Assembly: GCA_030705695.1 (NCBI GenBank)
Contig: JAUZPX010000054.1
Location: forward strand, 1 to 12,324
Direction: 5' to 3'
From: Bacillota bacterium
GTDB taxonomy: Bacteria; Bacillota; Clostridia; Oscillospirales; Acutalibacteraceae
Length of the DNA: 12,324 nucleotides
This document shows, piece by piece, positions 1 to 6,139 of the stretch. The position numbers and the translations under genes are program-made. Under the pieces are notes generated by a model. That model had not been told where the DNA came from and did no database searches. It saw nothing but the letters and a program-made list of their open reading frames with translations. How positions within the stretch are numbered: position 1 is the stretch's first letter; the number at the start of each line of letters is the position of its first letter.

Positions 1-10
1 AAATCACATA

Positions 11-32
11 TTTATTATATTTTTATAATAAA
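11..32 (-). terminator. weak AT-only hairpin directly after pheA, possible terminator
   Basis: A perfect 9-bp inverted repeat (TTTATTATA / TATAATAAA) with a TTTT loop abuts the pheA stop codon. It could end the aroF-pheA transcript, but the stem has no G-C pairs and no clear U-tract follows on the minus strand, so it may simply reflect local AT richness. No other terminator for this operon is visible before the window edge. Confidence 0.25.
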
Positions 33-1175
33 TTATATTTCCTGATAGCTTCCAAGGTAATCAAACATAGCTGTTTCGCTTTCCAATTCTGAAAGAACTT
101 GCTTGAATTCTTCTGAATATACAGACGAATCAATGTCGAAATAAAACTTAAATTCGAAATCTCTTCCGGGGATAGGTCGGCTTTCCAACTTGTTAAGGTT
201 TATATTCAGTGCATTGAACTTTGCCATAACTTGATAAAGAGCACCAGGTTTATGCGAAAGAGTAAGCATGACGCTTGTTTTATGTGCGCCCGGGTAAATT
301 TCAAGTTTTTTGGATATACAAATAAAACGGGTATAGTTATTATCGGTGTTTTGGATATTATAGGACAGTACCGACAGCCCATAAAGCTCAGTGCAGTCTT
401 TAGAGGAAATAACAGCAATGTCATTTCGGTTTGACTCTGCCGCAAGTTTGGCAGCAGTAGCTGTATTTTCGCAGACAGTTACTTTTACATTAGGAAGACT
501 GTTTAAAAATTGACTGCATTGCTGAATTGCCTGCTCATGAGAAAATATTTCTTTTACATTTGAAAGTAATATTCCATGTTTTGCCAAGAGCGTATGTTGT
601 ATGCTTAATCTTACGCTCCTTGCAATATAAAAATTATAGCGGTTCATTAAGTCGTAAACTTGGTTTACAGAACCTGCCGTGCTATTTTCGAGAGGGAGTA
701 TACCATACTGGCACAGTCCGCTTTCCACAGCTTGAAAAACGCTTTCAAACGTATCACAAAACATGATGTTCGGTAAAGAAAACAGTTTATCACAGGCTAT
801 TTGTGAGTATGCACCTTCAACACCTTGGCAAGCGACAACAGCGCTCTTGGGGAATTCCTTAGGCGTTGATTGAATGGCATTATCAATCAAACGCTGAACG
901 TCAGAAGTTTCAGAAATATTACTGCTCTGATAAGAACGGCTCATTTCAAAAAGTGTTGTAAAAAGAACTTTTACAAATCCTTGAAGTTCAGGGTTAACAC
1001 CTTCAGTTAAGTTACATAGAATTTCACGTTCACGGCTTCTATCAAAAATGGGAAGCCCGTTTTCTTTTTTATATAGTCCTATTTGCTTTGCGGTTTCCAT
1101 TCTCTTAAGAAATAGATTCAGCAAGTCATGGTCAATCAAATCGATTTTTGCCCGTAATTCATCCAAACAAATCAT
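33..1175 (-). CDS. pheA: bifunctional chorismate mutase / prephenate dehydratase (P-protein)
   Basis: A cytosolic enzyme that converts chorismate to prephenate and then to phenylpyruvate, the precursor of phenylalanine. The 380 residues fit the usual P-protein length. Residues about 1-90 are an AroQ-type chorismate mutase helix bundle (LDELRAKIDLIDHDLLNLFLKR). Residues about 112-290 are the prephenate dehydratase domain, with a GVEGAYSQ start, the ENSTAGSV motif and the catalytic TRF motif in NYTRFICI. Residues about 300-380 are an ACT domain with KPGALYQVM and ESRP, the signatures of phenylalanine feedback binding. It lies 17 nt downstream of aroF on the same strand, so both are probably cotranscribed under the upstream leader. 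The ATG is crowded: AAGGA touches it with no spacer. The in-frame TTG at codon 4 (position 1166) sits 9 nt after GGA and gives the more typical start LDELR, so the true protein may have 377 residues. Confidence 0.95.
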   Translation of the reverse strand: MICLDELRAKIDLIDHDLLNLFLKRMETAKQIGLYKKENGLPIFDRSREREILCNLTEGVNPELQGFVKVLFTTLFEMSRSYQSSNISETSDVQRLIDNAIQSTPKEFPKSAVVACQGVEGAYSQIACDKLFSLPNIMFCDTFESVFQAVESGLCQYGILPLENSTAGSVNQVYDLMNRYNFYIARSVRLSIQHTLLAKHGILLSNVKEIFSHEQAIQQCSQFLNSLPNVKVTVCENTATAAKLAAESNRNDIAVISSKDCTELYGLSVLSYNIQNTDNNYTRFICISKKLEIYPGAHKTSVMLTLSHKPGALYQVMAKFNALNINLNKLESRPIPGRDFEFKFYFDIDSSVYSEEFKQVLSELESETAMFDYLGSYQEI

Positions 1176-1192
1176 TCCTTTTTTAAGTTATG

Positions 1193-2206
1193 TTAATCCA
1201 TATGCTTGCCGACAATTTTTAGAATTTTTTGAACATCGGCTGAAACTTTTTCGAATTCTTCAGGTCTTATCGATTGAGGACCGTCACAAAGTGCATTATC
1301 AGGGTCATTGTGTACTTCAATCATCAATCCGTCGGCTCCTGCCGCAGCCGCAGCTAACGAGAGCGGATGCACAAGCGAAGCAATTCCGGCTGCATGGCTC
1401 GGATCAATTATTACAGGTAAGTGAGTCATTTTTTTAAGCATCGGAACAGCGGAAATATCGAGCGTGTTGCGAGTTGCCGTTTCAAAAGTTCTGATTCCTC
1501 GTTCGCATAAAATAACATCTTCGTTTCCGCTTGCCATAACATATTCGGCACTCATAAGCAGTTCTTCAAGCGTATTTGCAAGTCCTCGCTTAATTAATAT
1601 AGTTTTTTTCAAAGAACCGAGTTCTTTTAACAGCTCAAAATTCTGCATATTTCGTGCGCCAACCTGAATAACATCAACATTTTCAAAAAGCGGCAAATGC
1701 GAAGCATTCATAATTTCTGTTACGATAGGCAAACCAGTTTGCTTTTTGGCTTCCGTAAGAAGTTCAAGCCCTTCACCACGAAGACCTTGGAACGCATAGG
1801 GGGAAGTCCTCGGTTTAAATGCACCGCCACGAAGCAGCTTAGCTCCAGATTTTTTAACTTGTTCGGCTATAAAACAAATCTGATCGGCAGATTCAACAGA
1901 GCATGGACCTGCAATAATTTGGAAATGTCCGCCTCCGATTTTAACGCCGTTTATATCAACAATCTTATCTTCACTATGGAATTTTCTGTTTGCGTTTTTA
2001 TAAGGCTCTGAAATTCTTGTAACTTTGTCGACAATATTAAGTCCGTTTATAAGGTCAACGTCAATTTGATGTGTGTCGCCGATAAGTCCGAGAATAGTTT
2101 GAAATTCACCACGGCTTATATTTACTTCCAAGCCCTGATTTTTAATCCATGCAATCAAGCTTTCCAGGTTTTTTTCATCAGCGTCTTTTTTTATTGTAAT
2201 AATCAT
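1193..2206 (-). CDS. aroF: 3-deoxy-7-phosphoheptulonate (DAHP) synthase, type I-beta
   Basis: Catalyses the first step of the shikimate pathway, condensing phosphoenolpyruvate and erythrose 4-phosphate. The start is set at the Met of MIITIKK (337 residues), because the longer reading frame's first ATG (2221) lies inside ATGGAGGAAATTATTATG, whose GGAGG is the ribosome binding site for the later ATG. Residues about 1-70 look like the ferredoxin-like regulatory domain of the Thermotoga-type I-beta enzymes, where Phe or Tyr binding gates the active site. The barrel follows with IAGPCSVES (about 98), RGGAFKPRTSPYAFQG (about 124), IKRG, CERGIRTFE, and DPSHAAG (about 267), then a late CDGPQS. These are PEP, metal and phosphate-binding signatures of the family. 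It is the first gene after a Phe/Tyr-rich leader peptide and terminator, and pheA follows, so the operon is devoted to phenylalanine and tyrosine supply. Confidence 0.95.
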   Translation of the reverse strand: MIITIKKDADEKNLESLIAWIKNQGLEVNISRGEFQTILGLIGDTHQIDVDLINGLNIVDKVTRISEPYKNANRKFHSEDKIVDINGVKIGGGHFQIIAGPCSVESADQICFIAEQVKKSGAKLLRGGAFKPRTSPYAFQGLRGEGLELLTEAKKQTGLPIVTEIMNASHLPLFENVDVIQVGARNMQNFELLKELGSLKKTILIKRGLANTLEELLMSAEYVMASGNEDVILCERGIRTFETATRNTLDISAVPMLKKMTHLPVIIDPSHAAGIASLVHPLSLAAAAAGADGLMIEVHNDPDNALCDGPQSIRPEEFEKVSADVQKILKIVGKHMD

Positions 2207-2225
2207 AATAATTTCCTCCATATAA

Positions 2226-2262
2226 AAAATAAAAAGTTCCGTAGCGTTTTCACTACGGAACT
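2226..2262 (-). terminator. attenuator terminator in the aroF leader
   Basis: On the minus strand the RNA forms a perfect 10-bp stem, AGUUCCGUAG / CUACGGAACU, with an 8-nt loop. The stem is at 2235-2262 and is followed at once by UUUUUAUUUUUU. It lies between the leader peptide stop and the aroF ribosome binding site, so it can only act as a conditional terminator for aroF-pheA. Seen directly; its role in attenuation is inferred from the leader layout. Confidence 0.85.
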
Positions 2263-2338
2263 AACAGTTTAACTTATATTTCGAGAAGTTAACTATTCGT
2301 TTTTGCAATGAAAACACAAACCTTTTTAAACTTGTTAA
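2261..2338 (-). promoter_or_regulatory. candidate antiterminator and alternative hairpin of the aroF attenuator
   Basis: By hand pairing, the RNA segment UUAACAAGUUUAA (complement of 2326-2338), just after the YFYFYFF codons, can pair with UUAAACUGUUAG (complement of 2261-2272) as 12 pairs, including one G-U, with one bulged A. This intrudes on the foot of the terminator stem by 2 nt. A competing hairpin pairs UUAACUU (2286-2292), which overlaps the leader stop codon, with AAGUUAA (2269-2275). The two are mutually exclusive, as attenuation needs, but the overlap with the terminator is small, so the assignment of antiterminator is tentative. Confidence 0.4.
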
Positions 2339-2393
2339 AAAAGTAAAAATAAAAATATTTGTTGTATTCATTGGAAACAGTAAAAGTATTCAT
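2289..2393 (-). CDS. Phe/Tyr-rich leader peptide of the aroF-pheA operon
   Basis: A 34-residue reading frame, probably not a functional protein. Its translation would sense charged tRNA-Phe and tRNA-Tyr. It starts with ATG preceded by AAGGAGA (2399-2405) and ends with TAA at 2289-2291. Seven of 34 codons are Phe and four are Tyr. They concentrate in residues 13-19 (YFYFYFF), and another Tyr stands at residue 10. The stop is 26 nt before the perfect terminator hairpin that precedes aroF. This is the classic architecture of ribosome-mediated attenuation, as in the enterobacterial pheL leader of pheA; homology with pheL is not claimed. Stalling at Phe or Tyr codons would favour the alternative fold and readthrough into DAHP synthase and P-protein. 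No Trp codon is present, consistent with a Phe/Tyr-specific signal. An AT-rich chance frame is possible, but the SD, promoter spacing, codon cluster and terminator all agree. Confidence 0.82.
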   Translation of the reverse strand: MNTFTVSNEYNKYFYFYFFNKFKKVCVFIAKTNS

Positions 2394-2420
2394 AATTATC
2401 TCCTTGAAATATTACTTATT

Positions 2421-2449
2421 ATGCTAGCATAGAATGCATTATTTGTCAA
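2421..2449 (-). promoter_or_regulatory. sigma-70-type promoter of the aroF-pheA leader
   Basis: The minus strand shows a perfect -35 TTGACA (2444-2449), a 17-bp spacer and the -10 TAGCAT (2421-2426), preceded by TG in extended -10 position (TGCTAGCAT). Transcription would start near 2413, about 20 nt before the leader peptide ATG, leaving a very short untranslated region with the SD. Confidence 0.75.
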
Positions 2450-2471
2450 GCAATCATATGGTAGAAATATT

Positions 2472-2510
2472 ATTTATAAAAAAAGCACCTCCGAATAACT
2501 CGGAGGTGCA
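2472..2510 (-). terminator. Rho-independent terminator of glnA
   Basis: On the minus strand, GCACCUCCGA / UCGGAGGUGC forms a perfect 10-bp GC-rich stem with a 5-nt loop (stem 2485-2509), followed by a run of seven U. It lies 16 nt past the glutamine synthetase stop codon and separates glnA from the aroF leader. Confidence 0.93.
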
Positions 2511-2525
2511 AAACAGTATATTAAA

Positions 2526-4619
2526 TTACTGTACACTGTAAAGAATTTCGCCGTATGTGGGGAGTGACCAATATTTCTTTGCAACGAGTGTTTCAAGCTC
2601 ATCAGCAATACCGCGAAGATTCTGCATCTTAAGGAATACAGATTCACGATAAAACTTAGCACAATCAAGAGTTTCTGTATGCTCTTTTGTTTCGATAACA
2701 GCATTCTTTAAATCTTCGAGAGCTGTGCTTAAGCAATCTGTAAGTTTTGCAATTTTGCTTAAGAGTTTCTCGTCCATTGTGTTGCTGATATCCAAGCCGA
2801 TTTCTTTCTTATTTTTAAGTAAGCGAACAAGCTCGTTCTGATAAGACAATACAGACGGAATAACTTCCTTTTGTATTAAATCGATCATTGCAAGTGCCTC
2901 AATGTGAATTGTCTTGCAATAATTTTCCATCATGATTTCATAACGGGAATGAATTTCAGTACGTGATAAAACAGCATGCTTCTCAAAGAGCTTAATGTTC
3001 TTTTCTTCAATGAAACGTGGTAAAGCTTCCGGTGTGGTTGGGAGGTTCAAAAGGCCTCTCTTCTTAGCTTCGTCAACCCACTCAGGAGCATAGTTGTTGC
3101 CGTTGAAGATAATTCTCTTATGTTCATTAACTGTCTTCTTGATGAGTTTTGCCAAATCAACTTTAAAGTCTTTGCTGTTTTCTAATTCATCAGCAAATTG
3201 TTCAAGAGCTTCTGCTACGATTGTATTAAGAACAAAGTTTGGACCAGCAACAGAGAAAGATGAACCCGGGCTTCTGAACTCGAATTTGTTTCCTGTAAAT
3301 GCAAACGGAGATGTTCTGTTACGATCGGTTGTATCTTTAGGAATATGCGGAAGTACTTTTACGCCTACGCCCATAAAGGTCTTGCCTTTATCTTCATAGT
3401 CTGTGCCAGCTTCGATTGAATCTAAAATTGCAGTCAGCTCATCGCCCAAGAACATGGAGATGATAGCAGGAGGTGCTTCGTTAGCACCAAGACGGTGGTC
3501 GTTTCCTGCACTAGCAACAGTAAGACGGAGTAAATCTTGATATTCATCAACAGCTTTGATAACAGCAGTCAAGAACAGCAAGAATTGTGCGTTCTCAGAA
3601 GGTGTATCACCAGGCTCAAGAAGGTTTGCGCCTTTATTTGTTGAAAGAGACCAGTTGTTGTGCTTGCCGCTTCCGTTTACGCCTGCAAATGGTTTCTCGT
3701 GAAGCAAACATGCCAAGCCGTGTTTGTTAGCAACGCTCTTAAGAAGCTCCATTGTGAGCTGGTTATGGTCGGTTGCAATATTTGTTGTTGTGAAGATAGG
3801 AGCAATTTCGTGCTGAGCCGGAGCAACTTCGTTGTGCTTTGTTTTTGAATAGATGCCGAGCTTCCAGAGCTCTTCATCCAATTCTTTCATGAAAGCTGCA
3901 ACTCTTGGCTTGATAGCACCGAAATAATGGTCTTCCATTTCCTGACCTTTCGGAGGACGAGCACCGATAAGTGTTCTTCCGCAGTAAATTAAGTCAGGGC
4001 GCTTTAAGAACATTTCTTTATCAATGAGGAAGTATTCTTGCTCAGGACCTACAGTTGATGTTACGCGTGTAGCATCTGTGTTGCCAAAGAGCTTTAAAAT
4101 ACGAAGGGCTTGTTTATCAATTGCTTCCATTGAACGAAGAAGCGGTGTTTTTTTATCGAGTACTTCGCCGCTGTAAGAACAGAAAGCTGTCGGGATGTAA
4201 AGAGTGCCTTCTTTTACGAATGCATAGGAAGTAGGATCCCATGCAGTATAGCCTCTGGCTTCAAAAGTAGCACGTAAGCCGCCTGAAGGGAAGCTGGAAG
4301 CATCCGGCTCGCCTTTTACAAGCTCTTTACCGGAAAATTCCATAATAACAGTTCCGTCTTTTGTCGGAGAGATAAAGCTATCGTGTTTTTCGGCAGTAAT
4401 GCCTGTCATTGGTTGGAACCAATGGGTAAAATGTGTAGCACCTTTTTCAAGTGCCCAATCTTTCATAGCGCTTGCAACAACATTGGCTACTTGAATGTCA
4501 AGTGTCTTGCCGCTTGAGATTGTGCTTTTTAACGCTTTATAAATATCTTTTGGGAGTTTTTCGCGCATGACAGTTTCATTAAACACCATGCTGCCAAATA
4601 AGCTTGGAATGTCGCTCAT
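2526..4619 (-). CDS. glnN: glutamine synthetase type III (GSIII)
   Basis: ATP-dependent ligation of ammonia to glutamate, giving glutamine; cytosolic homo-oligomer. At 697 residues it matches the large GSIII class (about 700) rather than the 440-470 residues of GSI. GSIII hallmarks are visible: an N-terminal FGSMVFNE segment, HWFQPMTG near residue 66, GPEQEYF near 190, NEVAPAQHEIAP, VNGSGKHNNWS near 313, GNDHRLGANEAPPA near 371, and NRTSPFAFTGNKFEFR near 430. These carry the metal and substrate-binding Glu, His and Arg residues of the fold. The C-terminal third is helical and GSIII-specific. The gene is monocistronic, with its own terminator, and is divergent from a glutamate synthase operon, giving a GS-GOGAT ammonia assimilation unit. 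Its leader RNA holds a terminator/antiterminator pair. The start ATG follows AAAGGAAAATGAAAC, a modest SD. The family is often just called glnA. Confidence 0.96.
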   Translation of the reverse strand: MSDIPSLFGSMVFNETVMREKLPKDIYKALKSTISSGKTLDIQVANVVASAMKDWALEKGATHFTHWFQPMTGITAEKHDSFISPTKDGTVIMEFSGKELVKGEPDASSFPSGGLRATFEARGYTAWDPTSYAFVKEGTLYIPTAFCSYSGEVLDKKTPLLRSMEAIDKQALRILKLFGNTDATRVTSTVGPEQEYFLIDKEMFLKRPDLIYCGRTLIGARPPKGQEMEDHYFGAIKPRVAAFMKELDEELWKLGIYSKTKHNEVAPAQHEIAPIFTTTNIATDHNQLTMELLKSVANKHGLACLLHEKPFAGVNGSGKHNNWSLSTNKGANLLEPGDTPSENAQFLLFLTAVIKAVDEYQDLLRLTVASAGNDHRLGANEAPPAIISMFLGDELTAILDSIEAGTDYEDKGKTFMGVGVKVLPHIPKDTTDRNRTSPFAFTGNKFEFRSPGSSFSVAGPNFVLNTIVAEALEQFADELENSKDFKVDLAKLIKKTVNEHKRIIFNGNNYAPEWVDEAKKRGLLNLPTTPEALPRFIEEKNIKLFEKHAVLSRTEIHSRYEIMMENYCKTIHIEALAMIDLIQKEVIPSVLSYQNELVRLLKNKKEIGLDISNTMDEKLLSKIAKLTDCLSTALEDLKNAVIETKEHTETLDCAKFYRESVFLKMQNLRGIADELETLVAKKYWSLPTYGEILYSVQ

Positions 4620-4639
4620 GTTTCATTTTCCTTTCATCA

Positions 4640-4699
4640 GTAAAATAAAATAAAAAAAAAATAAAAATGGCCCTAAGGACAAAAGTCCCCAGCGCCATT
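4640..4699 (-). terminator. leader terminator (attenuator) in the glnN 5' untranslated region
   Basis: In minus-strand RNA, AAUGGC pairs with GCCAUU (complement of 4694-4699 and 4666-4671). After one G-G mismatch, CUGGGGAC pairs with GUCCUUAG around a UUUU loop. Two G-U pairs form only in the minus-strand RNA, so this hairpin belongs to the glnN transcript and not to the opposite strand. A long U-rich stretch follows (AUUUUUAUUUUUUUUUU). It stands between promoter and start codon, so it must be conditional. Confidence 0.8.
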
Positions 4700-4711
4700 G
4701 CTTGACTTTTT
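4681..4711 (-). promoter_or_regulatory. candidate ANTAR-type antiterminator hairpin in the glnN leader
   Basis: The first about 30 nt of the predicted transcript can fold as AAAAGUC (4704-4710) with GACUUUU (4681-4687), enclosing AGC / GCU around a six-nucleotide loop AAUGGC (4694-4699). The loop has A at position 1 and G at position 4, the signature reported for RNA targets of ANTAR proteins. Loop and 3' strand are also parts of the terminator, so the two folds exclude each other. ANTAR targets usually have two such hairpins; only one fits here because the promoter ends immediately upstream. The pairing is seen in sequence; ANTAR binding is inference supported by the ANTAR gene at 10070. Confidence 0.5.
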
Positions 4712-4718
4712 GTTATGA

Positions 4719-4747
4719 ATTATAGCATGCAAAAATTTAATTGTCAA
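4719..4747 (-). promoter_or_regulatory. consensus sigma-70-type promoter of glnN
   Basis: The minus strand has TTGACA (4742-4747), exactly 17 bp, then TATAAT (4719-4724), with TG one base before the -10 (TGCTATAAT). Both hexamers match consensus perfectly. Such a strong constitutive promoter is consistent with control after initiation by the terminator hairpin that begins about 12 nt downstream of the predicted start near 4712. Confidence 0.88.
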
Positions 4748-4781
4748 GTACATGATTAATAAAATACCATAAAAATGCAAC

Positions 4782-4793
4782 TTGAAATTTCAA
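4782..4793. promoter_or_regulatory. 12-bp palindrome TTGAAATTTCAA between the divergent glnN and GOGAT promoters
   Basis: A perfect 12-bp palindrome about 35 bp upstream of the glnN -35 box and about 100 bp before the GOGAT -35 box. It could be an operator, but the area is AT-rich and no second copy was seen, so chance is a fair explanation. The rest of 4750-4890 shows no gene, terminator or convincing GlnR/TnrA-type site. Confidence 0.2.
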
Positions 4794-4890
4794 ATATGAA
4801 TAAACAATGTAAAAAAACCGATATTTTAATGCAAATAATGTCAAAATGTTATGTAAAATGATAGAATATGCTTTTAAACTTGCAAAATTC

Positions 4891-4919
4891 TTGACAATAA
4901 AATGACGATAGTTTACAAT
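4891..4919 (+). promoter_or_regulatory. sigma-70-type promoter of the glutamate synthase operon
   Basis: TTGACA (4891-4896), 17-bp spacer, TACAAT (4914-4919); ten of twelve or better matches to consensus with ideal spacing. Transcription would begin near 4926 and leave a leader of about 120 nt before the first gene. In that leader I see no convincing terminator hairpin, unlike the glnN side. Confidence 0.78.
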
Positions 4920-5047
4920 ATTAGTTGAAAATATGGGCATTCATGTTTGTATATTCTAATTTATTTTTTTGCATGGATTTGCATAAATTATTAATTATTT
5001 GAATATTAGGCTTGATGGCTGTTATTTGTTTTGGAGGTTAACCTATT

Positions 5048-6139
5048 ATGTTAAAAGAGGGTCAAGTAAGGATTCCGTCCGGATGTGCTATTTCAGGAAT
5101 GTTTTCAAAATCAGGCAAAACGTTCAACGGAGAAGATATTATCAATTCGATTGAAATAATGCACGACCGCAGTAACGGTTTGGGCGGCGGTTTTGCCGCA
5201 TACGGAATTTATCCGGAATACAAGGATTTTTATGCTTTTCATGTTTTTTACGACAATACTGAATCTAAAAAAGAGTGCGAAAAATATTTAGAGGAATGCT
5301 TTGATGTTGTCTGTCTTTCAGAAATACCGACACGTAAAGTGCCCGGAATTTCCGATGCACCTTTAATATGGCGCTATTTTATGGTTCCGCTGCCGTCAAA
5401 GCTTGAGAGTATGGAATTAGATGAAAGAGAGTATGTTGTTAGAACTGTCTTTCATGTTAATACAAATATTAGCGGAGCTTATGTTTTTTCCAGCGGAAAA
5501 AACATGGGTTCTTTCAAAGCCGTAGGGTTCCCGGAAGATGTAGGACGTTTTTATAAGCTTGAGGAATACAACGGTTATTGCTTTACAGCTCACGGAAGAT
5601 ATCCGACGAATACTCCAGGCTGGTGGGGCGGTGCTCATCCTTTTGCGCTGCTCGATTATTCGGTTGTACATAACGGTGAGATTTCTTCTTATGATGCTAA
5701 CCGCCGTGCGATTGAAATGTACGGCTACAAATGTACATTGCAGACAGATACAGAAGTAATTACATATATAATTGATTATCTTCACCGTAAAATGGGTCTA
5801 ACCTATGAAGAAATTGCCTCTGTTGTTGCTGCTCCGTTCTGGCAGATTATCGATAACATGCCTAAAAAAGAAAGAGAAACACATGAATATCTACGTAACA
5901 TGTTCTCTTCACAGCTAATTACAGGACCGTTTTCTATTTTAGTCGGTTTTGAAGGCGGAATGATGGCATTAAACGACAGATTAAAGCTTCGCTCGATGGT
6001 TGTCGGCGAAAAAGACGATATGGTCTATGTTGCCAGTGAGGAGTCGGCTATTCGCAGAATTCAGCCGAATCTCGATAAAGTATGGGCTCCCAGTGGCGGA
6101 GAGCCGGTAATTGTAACCCTGAATGGAGGAAATTCATAA
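5048..6139 (+). CDS. glutamate synthase, class II glutamine amidotransferase domain protein
   Basis: Hydrolyses glutamine to glutamate and delivers ammonia to the FMN synthase subunit encoded next. The 363-residue protein has the Ntn-hydrolase glutaminase fold: the nucleophile candidate is Cys13 in GCAISG, then AHGRYPTN near residue 180, HNGEIS near 208 (oxyanion-hole Asn and Gly) and QTDTEVI near 233. Class II amidotransferases need the Cys at the mature N-terminus, so a 12-residue propeptide ending at Gly12 must be removed, or an unusual start is used. The ATG follows GGAGG with a 10-nt spacer, and no in-frame start abuts Cys13. This corresponds to the N-terminal domain of GltB, here a stand-alone protein as in archaeal-type and clostridial glutamate synthases. 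Its stop overlaps the next start by one base (TAATG), indicating translational coupling. It could serve a related amidotransferase, but the neighbours make glutamate synthase most likely. Confidence 0.88.
   Translation: MLKEGQVRIPSGCAISGMFSKSGKTFNGEDIINSIEIMHDRSNGLGGGFAAYGIYPEYKDFYAFHVFYDNTESKKECEKYLEECFDVVCLSEIPTRKVPGISDAPLIWRYFMVPLPSKLESMELDEREYVVRTVFHVNTNISGAYVFSSGKNMGSFKAVGFPEDVGRFYKLEEYNGYCFTAHGRYPTNTPGWWGGAHPFALLDYSVVHNGEISSYDANRRAIEMYGYKCTLQTDTEVITYIIDYLHRKMGLTYEEIASVVAAPFWQIIDNMPKKERETHEYLRNMFSSQLITGPFSILVGFEGGMMALNDRLKLRSMVVGEKDDMVYVASEESAIRRIQPNLDKVWAPSGGEPVIVTLNGGNS

Noticed and set aside
2474..2704. 76-codon minus-strand frame over the end of glnN and its terminator
   Set aside because: Out-of-frame shadow of the glutamine synthetase gene that runs through the terminator hairpin.
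4407..4424. 8-bp inverted repeat CATTGGTT/AACCAATG inside glnN
   Set aside because: It encodes part of the conserved HWFQP segment; the symmetry is explained by coding constraint and chance.
4848..4866. TGTTA-n7-TGATA as a GlnR/TnrA-like operator near the GOGAT promoter
   Set aside because: The right half does not match TNACA, and no better copy is nearby.
4737..4940. 67-codon minus-strand frame in the glnN/GOGAT intergenic region
   Set aside because: It overlaps both divergent promoters, is low-complexity AT-rich, has no SD and no recognisable motif.
5035..5044. Palindrome AGGTTAACCT overlapping the SD of the amidotransferase gene as a translational switch
   Set aside because: It gives at most a 3-bp stem with a UUAA loop, too weak to hide the SD; likely chance.
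4926..5047. Second ANTAR target or riboswitch in the GOGAT leader
   Set aside because: The only small hairpins seen have loops TGGATT and GGCATT, without A1/G4, and no terminator follows them.
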